Assembly: GCF_000002235.5 (NCBI RefSeq)
Contig: NW_022145609.1
Span: 5,525,214-5,589,213, forward strand
Direction of reading: 5' to 3'
DNA length: 64,000 bases
Origin: Strongylocentrotus purpuratus
Taxonomy: Eukaryota; Echinodermata; Echinoidea; Camarodonta; Strongylocentrotidae
Shown here: positions 47,093 to 57,749 of the stretch, piece by piece
Position numbering within the stretch: position 1 is the first letter of the stretch
Layout: each line of letters begins with the position of its first letter
Position numbers and translations under genes: made by a program
Notes under the pieces: generated by a model
The model's database searches: none
What the model was told of the DNA's origin: nothing
What the model saw: the letters and a program-made list of their open reading frames with translations, nothing else

Positions 47093-48754
47093 CATTATCA
47101 TCATTTAACATTGCAATAACAAATTATTTATCCGTTGTTTCAATACCAATATGATCTACACTTTTTAATCCTTTGTAATCGTAAATTTGTATTATCTGCA
47201 TTTGTCTCATTTGTATGATTTCAGTCACAATAATGTCATGGACATTTTAATGCAAAGAAACGAACAGATGCAATAGTGTTAAAACTTAAAGCCCTTCTGA
47301 AGTGTCGGCAGCTAAAATTCGCCAAAAATTCGATGGCCAAACATAACTTAAATTGTATCATAATGTGAAAGAGGATGTCAATTAAGACACACTTCTAGAA
47401 AGACCCCCCCCCCCCCCCCCAAAAAAAAAAAAAAAGTGGTGTAAAAGTGAACAAATCGGCCAAGTTTAACCTCCATTGCACCCGGCCTCGGGTAGATGGT
47501 CAAGATTTGCATCTCTAGTATATCATTGGTGCAGAGTTGTGAAATTGAAAAGTTGTACTTGATTTCGAGTATATAATATATAGAGCTTGATTTGATCCGT
47601 AATGTTTTACAACAAGATTGTTTTAGATAACAGAGCATGCACTCACATTTTGCCCATAATTTCCTGCATGCTTTCATGGAGGATGCCCCTCCCCCCCCCC
47701 CCCCCACTCTCATACACAAGTGCTACCCACCCGTGTCCATCAACCTCTGAAATGGATACTAATGGCGTATCACACCTTTTCTGAAATGGACCCTAATGGC
47801 GTATGTAAGAAAAGGTCGAAACTTGTGAACCTGAAAAGATACCCTTTTGGGGTTTTTGTGCGATCAGTGCTTGAAAAACACCCCTTTGTAAGGAAAACGT
47901 CGATGACGCTGTATAGCTGAACAAGACACCCTTTCGACGCCTTTCCTGGACGCGGGTGCGTAGCCAGTCATGTTGGGAGTGACCCCCCCCCCCCCCCGTG
48001 GGTGGGTGGAGGGGGGGGGGGTGGCCCTGTCCGTACTTTAGCAACTTGTTGATTGTGCTCTTCGCTTATAGTGTACGAAGTACTCATTGAATAAATAAAT
48101 AAATTTGAATGAAACCCCGTGACTTAACGATGTCTGATTTTGTTTCTCATTATGTGGTGATCTATTATTATGATAAATCACGCCCGAATTCCTCCAAGTT
48201 TACACTCCAACGCATCGATTTCGAATACAAAATCAGCAACTCCATTCTAATGTTAATCAGTTGGGTGAGCAACTAGGGTATCAGAACACACACGTACGGA
48301 ACTTAAACTTGCGTCCAAAAAAAAAAAGACATCGAAAGTGAAAGGACTATAACTTTTCCATAAAGTAATTTATCAACGCAATGCATGTACACGCATACCA
48401 TTATTCTCTACGCACCAGCGTGGTATTTCCTGTTCATTTAGAAGGTTATAATTAACAATATTGAACATGGTTTCGTCACGAGCAAATATTGTCACGAGGT
48501 TTTTATCGTTATTTGTGTTAATTCGGGTGTTGAATTAAAGCCATCTGGAACTTTACAATACCTGTGCTGGAATTTGTACCCAAATAAATGTACCCAAATA
48601 AATACTGATCCACTTTGTGAACATAACGTGCCTTTAAGAGAACGAGCGAAATAGATACATCACATGTATTAGTAAAAACTGCGTCATCACAGAATTTGAT
48701 GTTTTTGATATTGAAGGTTTCTGTCTGCAAAAGTCAACCTTATTAATCATCATA
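46320..48754 (+). other. Intergenic DNA before the PLA2 gene
   Basis: No coding exon is seen. Contents: C run at 46320, (ATT)n microsatellite 46966-47103, C/A runs near 47404, a tandem CTGAAATGG..ACTAATGGCGTA pair at 47748-47805, C and G runs near 47982 and 48010, and a GAATAAATAAATAAATTTGAAT tail near 48090. PLA2 promoter elements were not identified. Confidence 0.5.
46966..47103. repeat. (ATT)n microsatellite
   Basis: About 140 bp of ATT repeats, interrupted in the left third. It gives an Asn-rich open frame on the minus strand that is not a gene. Confidence 0.85.
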
Positions 48755-50828
48755 ATGGCTTGCATTCATCTGATTGGCTTTCTTTTACTTGCAGCACATA
48801 CCATCGGTGAGTATGACAGTTTTTATAATTCAGAATGACCACATAATTATTCAGATTGAGTGCATGCAAACGCACTCAATCTGAATGCTTGTGAATAATG
48901 TGATGAAACGATTTGGAACGTCGTTGTTGTTGTTTGTTGGTATAAGTAAGGAGTTTTAAGAAATGGAGTCATATCTAGCTCATTCCCTTTGAACCATCTT
49001 CAAAGCCGCCAGTAGAAAATATGTCAGGCACGTGCTTAACTGGATCTTCCTTGCAGTTACGTAGACAAAAGATTCCTGCCTAGCTGCAAACTAACGGGCC
49101 ACTTTCAAAGGAAAACATGCTTTTGTAATGATAAATACTTTTCGCTACCACTCGTCTGATAATACGAGTAGTAGGCCTACACAGTGCTAACCTTTATAGG
49201 AGGCAAGCGAAAGGAAATGGAGCAAAATTCCTGATATATTAATCAAAATTACTCGACTGGGCATGTGTGGGCACTAATCTGACATATAACATCATAACGA
49301 ACTGTACATAAACAATTTCTCTTTTTATTTTCGTGAGCCGGAAATAATCGGAAAAGTTTAAAATTGCAGATTTTTAGGATTGTAGCATTTTACTAATTTT
49401 TCACAAATTAAAACTGCTATTATACAAAGTAAGCAAATTTCTTGACACTGTTAGGCTTTTGTATTCACATTTTATTATCTATTCGATTTTCCCCTTGTTA
49501 GTTCAAATAAAAAGTGAAATATTAACGATATTCATTTGTGAACAAAATCACTACTCAAGCTTTCCAATGATATTGCTATAAAGCTTCAGCACACCTGTAG
49601 ATTCTATTGTGCAACCTTAGAAAACGGCAGCTGCTTGGCATAATTATTGTTGCGAGTTTGGACTCCAGCTCTTAGAACTCCTTGGTATAAGTGGTAACCA
49701 GTCAATTATAACTACCATCAGGGCTCAAATTAATGTTTTGTCCACGGGGGCTCTTCCCCTCAAAAAAGAGCCCCCCGTGAGCCTTCTCACGGGGGCTCTT
49801 TTAGTACTGACGGGGCTCTTTTTTATACAAATATCCATTGAATTGGTACCTACGATACTCCTCAATTATTATTTGCTATTTCATCATTATCATTTCAATC
49901 AGCATTTTCCCTCTTACAAATTTACAAGCTACATAGCTGTTACTGGCCTGTATATAATATATACGCATACAACACTGATCTTTATGATGTCTTTAATGTG
50001 ACATACATGGGTGTCGATCCTTACGTAATACCTATTCATCAGGGGGGATGAATGAATAGATCATCCCCCCTGATGAATAGGTATCAGTTACAGATCGACA
50101 CCCATGGTGACATATCTTCTTCTCCCCTTGCAAACGAGAAAGAAAACGAGGTCATTAAAAGGGATTAAGCGACAAATAATGATTGTGATTCAAATTGATG
50201 CGAATATTTGTTTGAATAAGCACTGCTATTCACCCGAATCTTCTTTTTAAAAACAACTTTTACAAATCTCATCCATGCTTTCTGAGTTGTGACGTTCCAT
50301 TCAATGTAAAATACTCATTATAGAATACACTTCTCCTAATCTGAAAGTGATCTTACAACACAGTGGCAGATTTGCATGGCTGAGATTTGTAAAAGTCGTT
50401 TTTACAAAAAAGATTCTGGTGAAAAGCATTGCTTATTCAAAAAAAATCCTTGCTTCAATTTGAATCACAATGATTATTTGTTACATGACCCTTTTATTAA
50501 ATAACCTTGTTTTCTTTTTTGTTTGCAGGGGGAGAAGAAGCTATGTCACGTTAAGAAATCATAAAGATCAGTTGTATTATGCGTATATGATACCAGAACA
50601 AAATGTTGATTATCAGAATGTCATTTTGAAATACCTCTATACAAATACCACATTGTCTTTAGCCCGTATCAGTATTAGTTTGATCCAATATAAAGCTATT
50701 AATCTTTATTTAATTCAGTATAATGCTTTTCCTTAAAAATTGTTTTGCTATTTTTTTAGGGTTGAGACGCTAAGAAATGGTTTCAAATGTACATTACACG
50801 AACCCTGAACCATTGCAAAATGATGGTG

Positions 50829-50861
<33 letters not shown>

Positions 50862-53800
50862 ATTTTAATCATGCATTATCAACTACATAATATAAAGCAG
50901 CAACCAAAAACTTAGGGTTATCTGAGATAGGTGAAAGTAAGAGTTAAAAAGAAAGTCATGCTAAAACGGCGCTTCACTTCCCCCCCCCCCCCCCTGAAAA
51001 AAAAATAGATTAGTAGTCCTCCTCTCCAGCATCTCTCTCCCCCAACCCCCCCCCCCCCCCTAGATCTGCCCATGTTACCATATCATTCCACGACATCTTG
51101 GTCTTCCTCTTCTTCTCAATACGGACTTTTAGATTTGCGTGGACGTGGACGTGTTACGTCCTTTTAAGGCACTGGCAGCCACACGTCACGTCCTTTTAAG
51201 CACTGGTAGTCTGGCACTGCCTTAAAAGGAGGTCACACGTTGCAGTCCACGTTCTCATCGTGCAAATCTAAAAGTCCCTAATATTGATTTACTGGTCGAG
51301 TTCCATTATTTGCTGGTCATTTGAAATCACCAGATTTCAGCGGGTTAACGCTTTCACAACGAAAAACTTCTCCATGACCATGTTTCTGCCCTTGCGCGAT
51401 CGCCTCCAGCTCCAGCAGACATGGCGCGGCAGCGTGCACACGTACCGCTACTAACGGCGCAGTAGGCCTATAACCACTGATGACGGCAGCACTGCACTGC
51501 GAGCTGAATCGGTAATAACTAGGCCTATCTTGCACGCTAATCTAAGTTCCATTTCATTGGTTTAAGGTTTGAAAATTGAAACTCAATATTGTGTTAAAGT
51601 TATAACAGAAAAGATAATCTTTATTTTATAATTCCACGGGGGCGATTTTTAATTTTGCAATCGCCCCCGTGAGCAATCTGACGGAGGCGATTATGTAGCT
51701 CACGAATCGCCCACCGCCCCCGTGTATTTTGAGCGCATGCTATTATAATTATGTTGAACATGAACGTCATTGTATTCTTTTCTTATCTTGTACGTATCAT
51801 TGAGAAAGGCCATGCTGTACGATGTTCCTGCAACGATCTACGTCATTCTTGTTTGTATAAACACATCACCTTCGTCACCTTCGAGTTGAATCATTATTGA
51901 GTCTGTTAGAACAATATGTTTTTACGTTTTTTTTCTTCCGGTGCGGATATATTATCACTGATAAAACTTTAATCATTCGACCATTAGTAAAAAGAAACCG
52001 CCTAATTTTGTAATTGGTATTATTCTATGATGTTTGCTTTTAGTTTAAACTCCAAACCTTTTCTTGTTGCTACCTCTATGATAACTAGAACTTGAAATCT
52101 AGCCTACCCAATAGTCTTTCCTCTAAAGGGCTAGAAACTAATCTCAATATAAACACTTCCCCTTTTGTTTTGTATATATTATGATGACTTTTTTATTAGA
52201 ATTCTATACATTATTTTTTAATGTTAGGTATGGTTACAAGCTCTAGAAGAGTATTGAATGGAATTTATTTCCGCGGATATGGTATGACTATTATATGATT
52301 TGAGCCTTTACAAAATGAACCTCTCGATGGAAATGCCATATTTAGTTGCTTATTACAGCTCTGATACATGCATATTCACCTGTTCTACACATTTTTACAT
52401 AGTAGCAGTGAAGGGATGTCCTTTGTCTACCACAGCAATTGTTGAGGGTAGAATCAGGAACTGCTTATTTTGTCCTCTTTCCTTGTCCGTCATGTTCATA
52501 GTGTAAGGGCATGGAAATGCATAAAATCTGGTGCAATCTATCTTAATTGACTTGTAGAGAAGTGATTTCCATTTATAAGGGAGATGTGTCTTGGTCTAGC
52601 GGCACGTCACTTGATCAGCTCTCTGTCTATGCCTACAAACTGACTCAGTGGACCCCGGTTCGAAACTGAGTCACGTCTTTTGGATGGTGACGTTAAAGGT
52701 CGGTCCCCAAACGTAAATAATCATATCTGATTGATACACGTCTGTAAACACATGCACAGTATCCGGACACCTACCCCCCCCCCCCCCCGATATCCATTCC
52801 CGGATAACCACCACCAGTCAACTACCCCCTAGGACAACTACCCCGGGCAACTACCCCCAGACAACTTCTCCCTAGGACAACTACCCCCAAGGACAACTAC
52901 CCCCGGACAACTACCCCCAGACAACTACCCCCTAGGACAACTACCCCATGGACAACAACCCCCGGACGTCTACCCCCATGGACAACTACCCCCGGACAAC
53001 TACTCCCAGACAACTATATCAATTCCTTTCATAGCAAAAGCGCTCCTCACAATTTCTGTAAATTTGGCAGTTTAACGCTACGCGTACCGCCTTGACCGGA
53101 CTGTGCGGTATCTGTGCAGTTCTGTGTGTAGAGAGGTCGGGCTGTATTCATTATTTCTTGGGGGTGCATAAATTGCTCTAATTATACGTACGCGTGTAAT
53201 GCGCAAGTTTATTGTGACGGCACTAAACCCATCCCACTCATTGTTCCCCTATTTTCATAATGGTACTGACCCAATGAAATGTAGTGCAGTGCGCTGGTAC
53301 CATAGAGATTAAGTATGAAGGGGTGACCAAAGTTCGTGGACATTTTAGAACATATTACAAAATGTGATATTCGATCTATGATTTCTCATATTCTACACAA
53401 CTTTATTTATTTCAATTATTACCAAATGGACGGCAAAGTTTTTTTACTACAGATTGGTTCAACTAGAAAAATTTACCGTCGAAGGATTTCGGAGATATCG
53501 CGATCTAAAAATTTGATGTCCGATCGTGCGCGCGCGGTGCATCTAAAAAAGTCATAAAAACAATGAGACCTAACTTCACGCACGGTGGTTTACAGTTGAT
53601 TTATCAAAAAATGTGATCCATCAAAAATAAGGTAATATCATAATTTGCAAGGCAAGATATCGTACAATCAGTTCGTACCACTCTTTACTTACAATTTTCA
53701 GGATTTCTGATCTCAAAATGAAGATTTCCAGACCCTTATCGGTAAGTTGATAATTTTTCGGAACGGACGCAAATAACTGCAAAATTTGCCGATCTTTTGT

Positions 53801-56484
53801 CAATATTTTCACAATTTCGCAACCAATTCTAAAGAAAATTTCGTTTCTGGGTAATTTTAAGACCCTCTTTCCATTGGTGATATCAGATTTTCGAAATCTT
53901 ACCGATTTTTTGAGAAAGCGAACTTTGGTCACGCGCGAACTTTGGTCACACCGCCATATATATCTCTATGACTGGTACGCGCTGCGCTGCGTGTGTACAT
54001 GTACTGCATGTTCAGTTATATGTGTATGCATAACATTACGTACATGCATACAGGGCTAGCTGGCACAAAACCCTGGGTCGGGCTTCTAAAATGGGACATG
54101 AAGCATGATTTGACATGAAAATTGACGGAGCTAAAAATGAATCAATCAAAATGAAATTTATATGTATGAAAAGCTTACGTATCATATGTCATTGTCTGTG
54201 ATTGAGGATTTACAAATTTGACGCAAAACGCGTTGCTGCAAAGTTAAAGATTGGTTTATTGAATGGCAATCGAGCACAGTGCGACCGATCCATTGACATT
54301 GTGTATGAGAGAGTAATTTTTTTTAAATGGATTGTAAAGTTCAACGTCAAAGTGACGGAGGTTTTTTTTCAAGTAAGGGCATGGTTTTACATGGAATGTA
54401 AAGGAAATGTTTCCTTCTTCTCATATCTCGATTGAGGATATTATTCTCAATTTCGATTTTTAATGGTAAAGAAAAGTGTAAAAAGATGTCGAGAATTTTA
54501 CCATATGTCATGTAATATAAAATGCGCGCGGGTCGGTTGATCTCGCAAAAGGAGCGCGAAGGAATTGATATGACCCCCTAGGACAACTAATTCCAAGGAC
54601 AACTACCCCCAGGCAACTAACCCCAGACAACTACCCCCTAGGACAACTACCCCCGGACAACTACCCCAGGACACCAACCCCTTGGATAGTTTTTCCGGGG
54701 GTAGTTTTCTAGAGGATGGTTGTCGTAGGGGGTACTTGTCTGGGGGGGGGGGGGGTATTTGTCCGGGTGGTGGTTGTCCGGGAGTAGTTGTCTTAGGGTT
54801 AGTTGTCCTAGGGGGTAGTTTACCGGGGGTAGTTGTCCGGGGGTAGTTGTCCCAGAGGATAGTCGTCCTAGAGGGTGGTTGCCCTAGGGGGTATAGTTGT
54901 CCTAGGGGGTAGGTGACTGGGGTGGTTATCCGGGGGTGGATGTCCAAGGGGTAGGAGTCCTAGAACCGCACACACATAGCATTAATTTTTATTTCGATAT
55001 TTCTTCATGTTTTAGCTGGAGCCGTGCTGTATGATAAGACATCCCAGTCTGATGACGTTACGCATATGGTGAACGATAGAGCTCTGGTCTTCTTGGGCAA
55101 TATGATGAGCTGTACCACCAATAGGACGTTCCTAGAAACACTGGTGGATTTCGGGTTCTATGGCTGCTATTGTGGGTTTGGTGGCTTCGGCAAACCTGTG
55201 GATGGAGTCGACAGGTTTGTTTTATTATTGTGGATTTTACGACAACTGTACCTCCTTGACTAGTCACACCGGACATCTACATCCCCGGAAAAATAATCAG
55301 AATATAGGCTTATATCCACTTTATATTTTGCTAATAGACCGGTTTATACTAACATAATTATTCAAGTGTTATACATACTGTTTAGAGACAACCCGATGTT
55401 TGACCGACATATAATAATAATAATACACAATATTTATTAGGCGCTTAATACGGGTGTCTCTGAACGCACCAGTCTGACTATAAAATTATTTACCAAAATT
55501 TATCATAAACACACAACTTATACATCTGTTCTTTATTCAATAAATCATGCACACAGTATATAATAATAAAAGTAAGAGTGAGATCAATATCACCAAGTAA
55601 TGTATGCAGACTGGATTCCAAATATTGTAGTTCTTTCATAAAAAAAACAGGTTAATGGAATACCTCGTCACTAGGTCCGCAGGAAAGAAACATCCTTAAA
55701 TTCGAATAAAATGTTAGTTATTGTTCCTGTGTGCTTTTCCTCCTATTTCATCCTCAGATGCTGCCAGACTCACGATAAGTGTTATGAAGCAACCAATCTG
55801 ATAGAGGGTGGTGTTTGTTACTTAACCATCACTGCCTATATTGCACCTTATAAATATAACCTTCATCAATGTGATACAGAGGATGCCCACATTACGTGTG
55901 GTATGTATTATAAATCCTTGTTTAAGAAGGACGCATACATATTTATATACAGATATGGAATATTATGATGCCGTCTTGAAATTAGTCAACAGACCTGTAT
56001 ACTAATGTATTTCAATTTCACTCACCTGCTATGAATGATGCCACATCCAAGGGTGGAATCCACTTTGTAAACATATGTGTTGCTATGTCAGAATTTCCTC
56101 TGATAATTTTCCCTCAAAGTAGCCGATCATTTTTATCAACAAGAGAAAAATGTGATCAAACAGGGAAAATGGAGATCTGTTTTTCCGAAAGGGATTACTT
56201 AATAGTACCTGTTCCATAATTATGTTTTTAATTTCCTGACAAGCATCGTCAAAATAATATTAATCAAGATGGCATTCAAAGTATAAAGTGGGGCAGCATT
56301 AAAAATTATTGGGCACTAGCTATCAATGTGGCCTTTCTATGCTATTTTGGTGAATGAAATACAAAGGGGGCTAAGGGCCCAGGGTTGATGGGGTGTGGAG
56401 GGGGGGGGGATATAGGAATAAAATAAACCATATACATAAACCATCCATGCATTTTGACAGCGTTTCTTATTCTCTCTCTTTTTC

Positions 56485-56523
<39 letters not shown>

Positions 56524-56705
56524 CCGTAGCCGGCATTGATAAGTATTATTGGTACGACTTCCTACCCAAGTGCTCCGTGGCTATCTGCAAGTGCGACCGG
56601 GACCTCGCTATGTGCATTGCTCGTCAACCTTTCCACAAGAAAAATCGTTTCCATAACAGACTCAAATGCTTTGGTGAGGACGTCAAGGAGCAAGCTCGAC
56701 CGTAA
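48755..56705 (+). CDS. Secreted phospholipase A2 (four exons)
   Basis: Exons: 48755-48806, 55016-55214, 55758-55900, 56530-56705 (TAA). Phases agree, giving 189 residues. Residues 1-17 form a hydrophobic signal peptide. Residues 66-93 carry the full Ca-binding loop and active-site signature: YGCYCGFGG, then G76, P78, D80, D83 and CCQTHDKCY with catalytic H89 and D90. The partner Asp is D154 in CKCDRD. Cys-rich content fits a group I/II/X-type sPLA2 that hydrolyses the sn-2 ester of phospholipids outside the cell. The spacing between CCxxHDxCY and CKCD is about 60 residues, longer than in pancreatic enzymes, so the group is not assigned. The exon-4 acceptor is preceded by a long CT tract. Confidence 0.9.
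48849..48886. repeat. Perfect 15-bp hairpin
   Basis: ATTCAGATTGAGTGC (48849-48863) and its exact inverse (48872-48886) enclose an 8-nt loop. Outer flanks CACATAATTATTC and GAATAATGTG extend the pairing imperfectly. It lies 42 bp after the PLA2 exon-1 donor. Confidence 0.75.
49742..49791. repeat. GC-rich hairpin, CCACGGGGGC type
   Basis: TCCACGGGGGCTCTT pairs with AAGAGCCCCCCGTGA, followed by further CACGGGGGCTCTT copies. It is preceded at 49719 by CAGGGCTCAAATTAATG, a hAT-like terminus. Confidence 0.6.
50005..50108. mobile_element. Foldback hairpin element (~100 bp)
   Basis: CATGGGTGTCGATC and CCTATTCATCAGGGGGGATGA are mirrored by inverse copies to about 50108, with a short central loop and one unequal bulge. 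Confidence 0.7.
50172..50481. mobile_element. Foldback element with ~105-bp arms
   Basis: ACAAATAATGATTGTGATTC at 50172 and its near-inverse ending at 50481 extend inward through AACTTTTACAAATCTCA. The arms of about 105 bp surround roughly 100 bp of centre. No clear TSD and no ORF. Confidence 0.75.
51120..51280. mobile_element. Foldback MITE (~160 bp)
   Basis: TACGGACTTTTAGATTTGCG at the left and TAGGGACTTTTAGATTTGC (inverted) at the right, followed by a shared CCTTTTAAGGCA segment. No TSD was recognised. Confidence 0.7.
51634..51724. repeat. GC-rich hairpins, CCACGGGGGC type (second site)
   Basis: CCACGGGGGCGATT pairs with AATCGCCCCCGTGAG, then a second inverted segment ends CCGCCCCCGTG. 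Layout and core match 49742-49791, inverted at the far end. Confidence 0.6.
52583..52745 (+). repeat. tRNA-derived SINE
   Basis: A box TGGTCTAGCGG (52592-52602) and B box-like GGTTCGAAACT (52657-52667) are spaced as in a type II (Leu/Ser-like) tRNA with a long variable arm. The body continues GGTGACGTTAAAGGTCGGTC. It lies in PLA2 intron 1. Confidence 0.7.
52750..54963. mobile_element. 2.2-kb foldback structure with minisatellite arms
   Basis: The left end (CCGGACACCTACCCC..GGATAACCACCACCAGTCA) recurs inverted at the right end near 54900-54963. Left arm 52790-53020 is an array of ~15-17 bp units around GGACAACTACCCCC. At the right, 54572-54690 repeats the unit in the same direction and 54690-54955 in the inverted direction (GGGGGTAGTTGTCC). 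TATCAATTCCTT at 53012 and its inverse near 54560 bound the middle. No transposase ORF is seen. The structure resembles foldback (FB-type) elements; it may be several nested insertions. Confidence 0.7.
53290..53975. mobile_element. Inner inverted-repeat segment
   Basis: GTACCATAGAGAT with GTGACCAAAGTTCG at 53298-53335 is mirrored at about 53922-53976, where the GACCAAAGTTCGC core occurs twice. It is probably a separate ~680-bp TIR element nested in the larger foldback. No coding content. Confidence 0.55.
55417..55480 (-). repeat. (AAT)n-tailed retroelement fragment
   Basis: (AAT)n then TTTATTAGGCGCTTAATACGG, the same kind of terminus as at 25370. It lies in PLA2 intron 2. Confidence 0.4.
56466..56524. 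repeat. (CT)n tract at the PLA2 exon-4 acceptor
   Basis: About 55 bp of CT repeat run directly into CCCGTAG|CC, so the microsatellite serves as the polypyrimidine tract of the last intron. Confidence 0.8.
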
Positions 56706-56720
56706 TTCACCCACCGCATC

Positions 56721-56820
56721 GCTTCTATAACAAACTCAAAATGCTCCGATAACGGTGTCGACGAATCGTCAGTGGTGACGATCCCAGCAAGCTCGACCCT
56801 AACTCGCCCACCACATCGCT
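56721..56820 (+). repeat. Diverged tandem copy of the PLA2 coding end
   Basis: CGCTTCTATAACAAACTCAA, then AGCAAGCTCGACCCTAACTC and GCCCACCACATCGCTC, parallel 56648-56720, which includes the last codons and stop. The copy lies in the 3' UTR and has an extra ~20 bp in the middle. Confidence 0.65.
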
Positions 56821-56978
56821 CATCGTCCAGTGAACCGCTTTCATGTTTGACTTTTATTCATTATGACTATATTAGACGTGCATGTTATTTATTACTTTCT
56901 GACCCCCATTTCAAGCACTGGCGTACGGGTGTCTATGGGAGGAGGAGGGGGAGGGGAAGGAAGTAAAATTAAAGAGAA

Positions 56979-56992
56979 ATAAACAAATAAAT
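56979..56992 (+). promoter_or_regulatory. Candidate PLA2 poly(A) signals
   Basis: AATAAA occurs at 56979-56984 and 56987-56992, about 280 bp after the stop codon. Another lies at 57351-57356. Confidence 0.4.
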
Positions 56993-57180
56993 AACAATGT
57001 TTTCCTTCTAAACGCCTTTTCGTTAAGCCTGCCACCATTTTGAAATGATTCCACTGGTTCTATATATCAAATTTTTATATCGTAAACTAATTACATAATA
57101 TTATTGTTTCGTTGCGTTTCCTATAATAACGGTCGTATACACAACGCATTTTCTGTTTGTCTCCCCCTCCCCCCCCCCGG

Positions 57181-57222
<42 letters not shown>

Positions 57223-57248
57223 CCTCTCTCTCTCTCTCCCTTTCCCTC
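57181..57248. repeat. (CT)n microsatellite
   Basis: CT repeats with CCC interruptions, after a CCCCTCCCCCCCCC run. Confidence 0.85.
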
Positions 57249-57350
57249 CCCCACCCATTTCTTATGTAGAAAAGAGCTATAGCAAACCTAAATCGTTTGG
57301 GTGGTTGTGATGCAAGTATAAGCTGGGGGTATATAGATTGGTGTCATGGA

Positions 57351-57356
57351 AATAAA
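57351..57356 (+). promoter_or_regulatory. Alternative poly(A) signal
   Basis: AATAAA about 650 bp after the PLA2 stop codon; it may serve a longer transcript. Confidence 0.3.
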
Positions 57357-57599
57357 AGTATCATTGCCCACTGAATTCTTCTTCTTCTGTAGATGTACTT
57401 GCCACCTTTTTGTGTTGGTGTATCACCGTACTTTTGTTTCGTTATAATACTACTATAGTGTGGAAGATTATAATTTATATAATTATGCGGTTAAATAGTA
57501 TACATGCGCAGTCCCAGCTCAGTGTGCTTTCTGCACCTCTGTCTTAAAGTTGGCTCTATACTGAAAGAATTTCGCCTCACATGCAGATTGAAAGAGAGG

Positions 57600-57743
57600 A
57601 AGAATAAGGGAGAGAGAGAGGGAGAGAGAGGGGGAGAGAGGGAGAGAGGGAGAGAGAGAGAGGGAGAGAGAGGGAGAGAGAGAGAGAGAGGGGGATAGAG
57701 AGAGAGATAGGGAGAGAGGGAGAGAGAGAGAGAGAGAGAGAGA
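57600..57743. repeat. (GA)n microsatellite
   Basis: About 145 bp of GA/GGGAGA repeats. It is complementary in composition to the CT tract at 57181, 350 bp upstream. Confidence 0.85.
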
Positions 57744-57749
57744 TCAGAA

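Noticed and set aside
52790..53020. CRISPR-like array
   Set aside because: Units are short, contiguous and variable with no spacers, in a eukaryotic intron: a minisatellite.
54603..54947. Pro/Thr-rich 114-codon frame
   Set aside because: It is the minisatellite arm of the foldback element read as protein; units of varying length break any periodic protein design.
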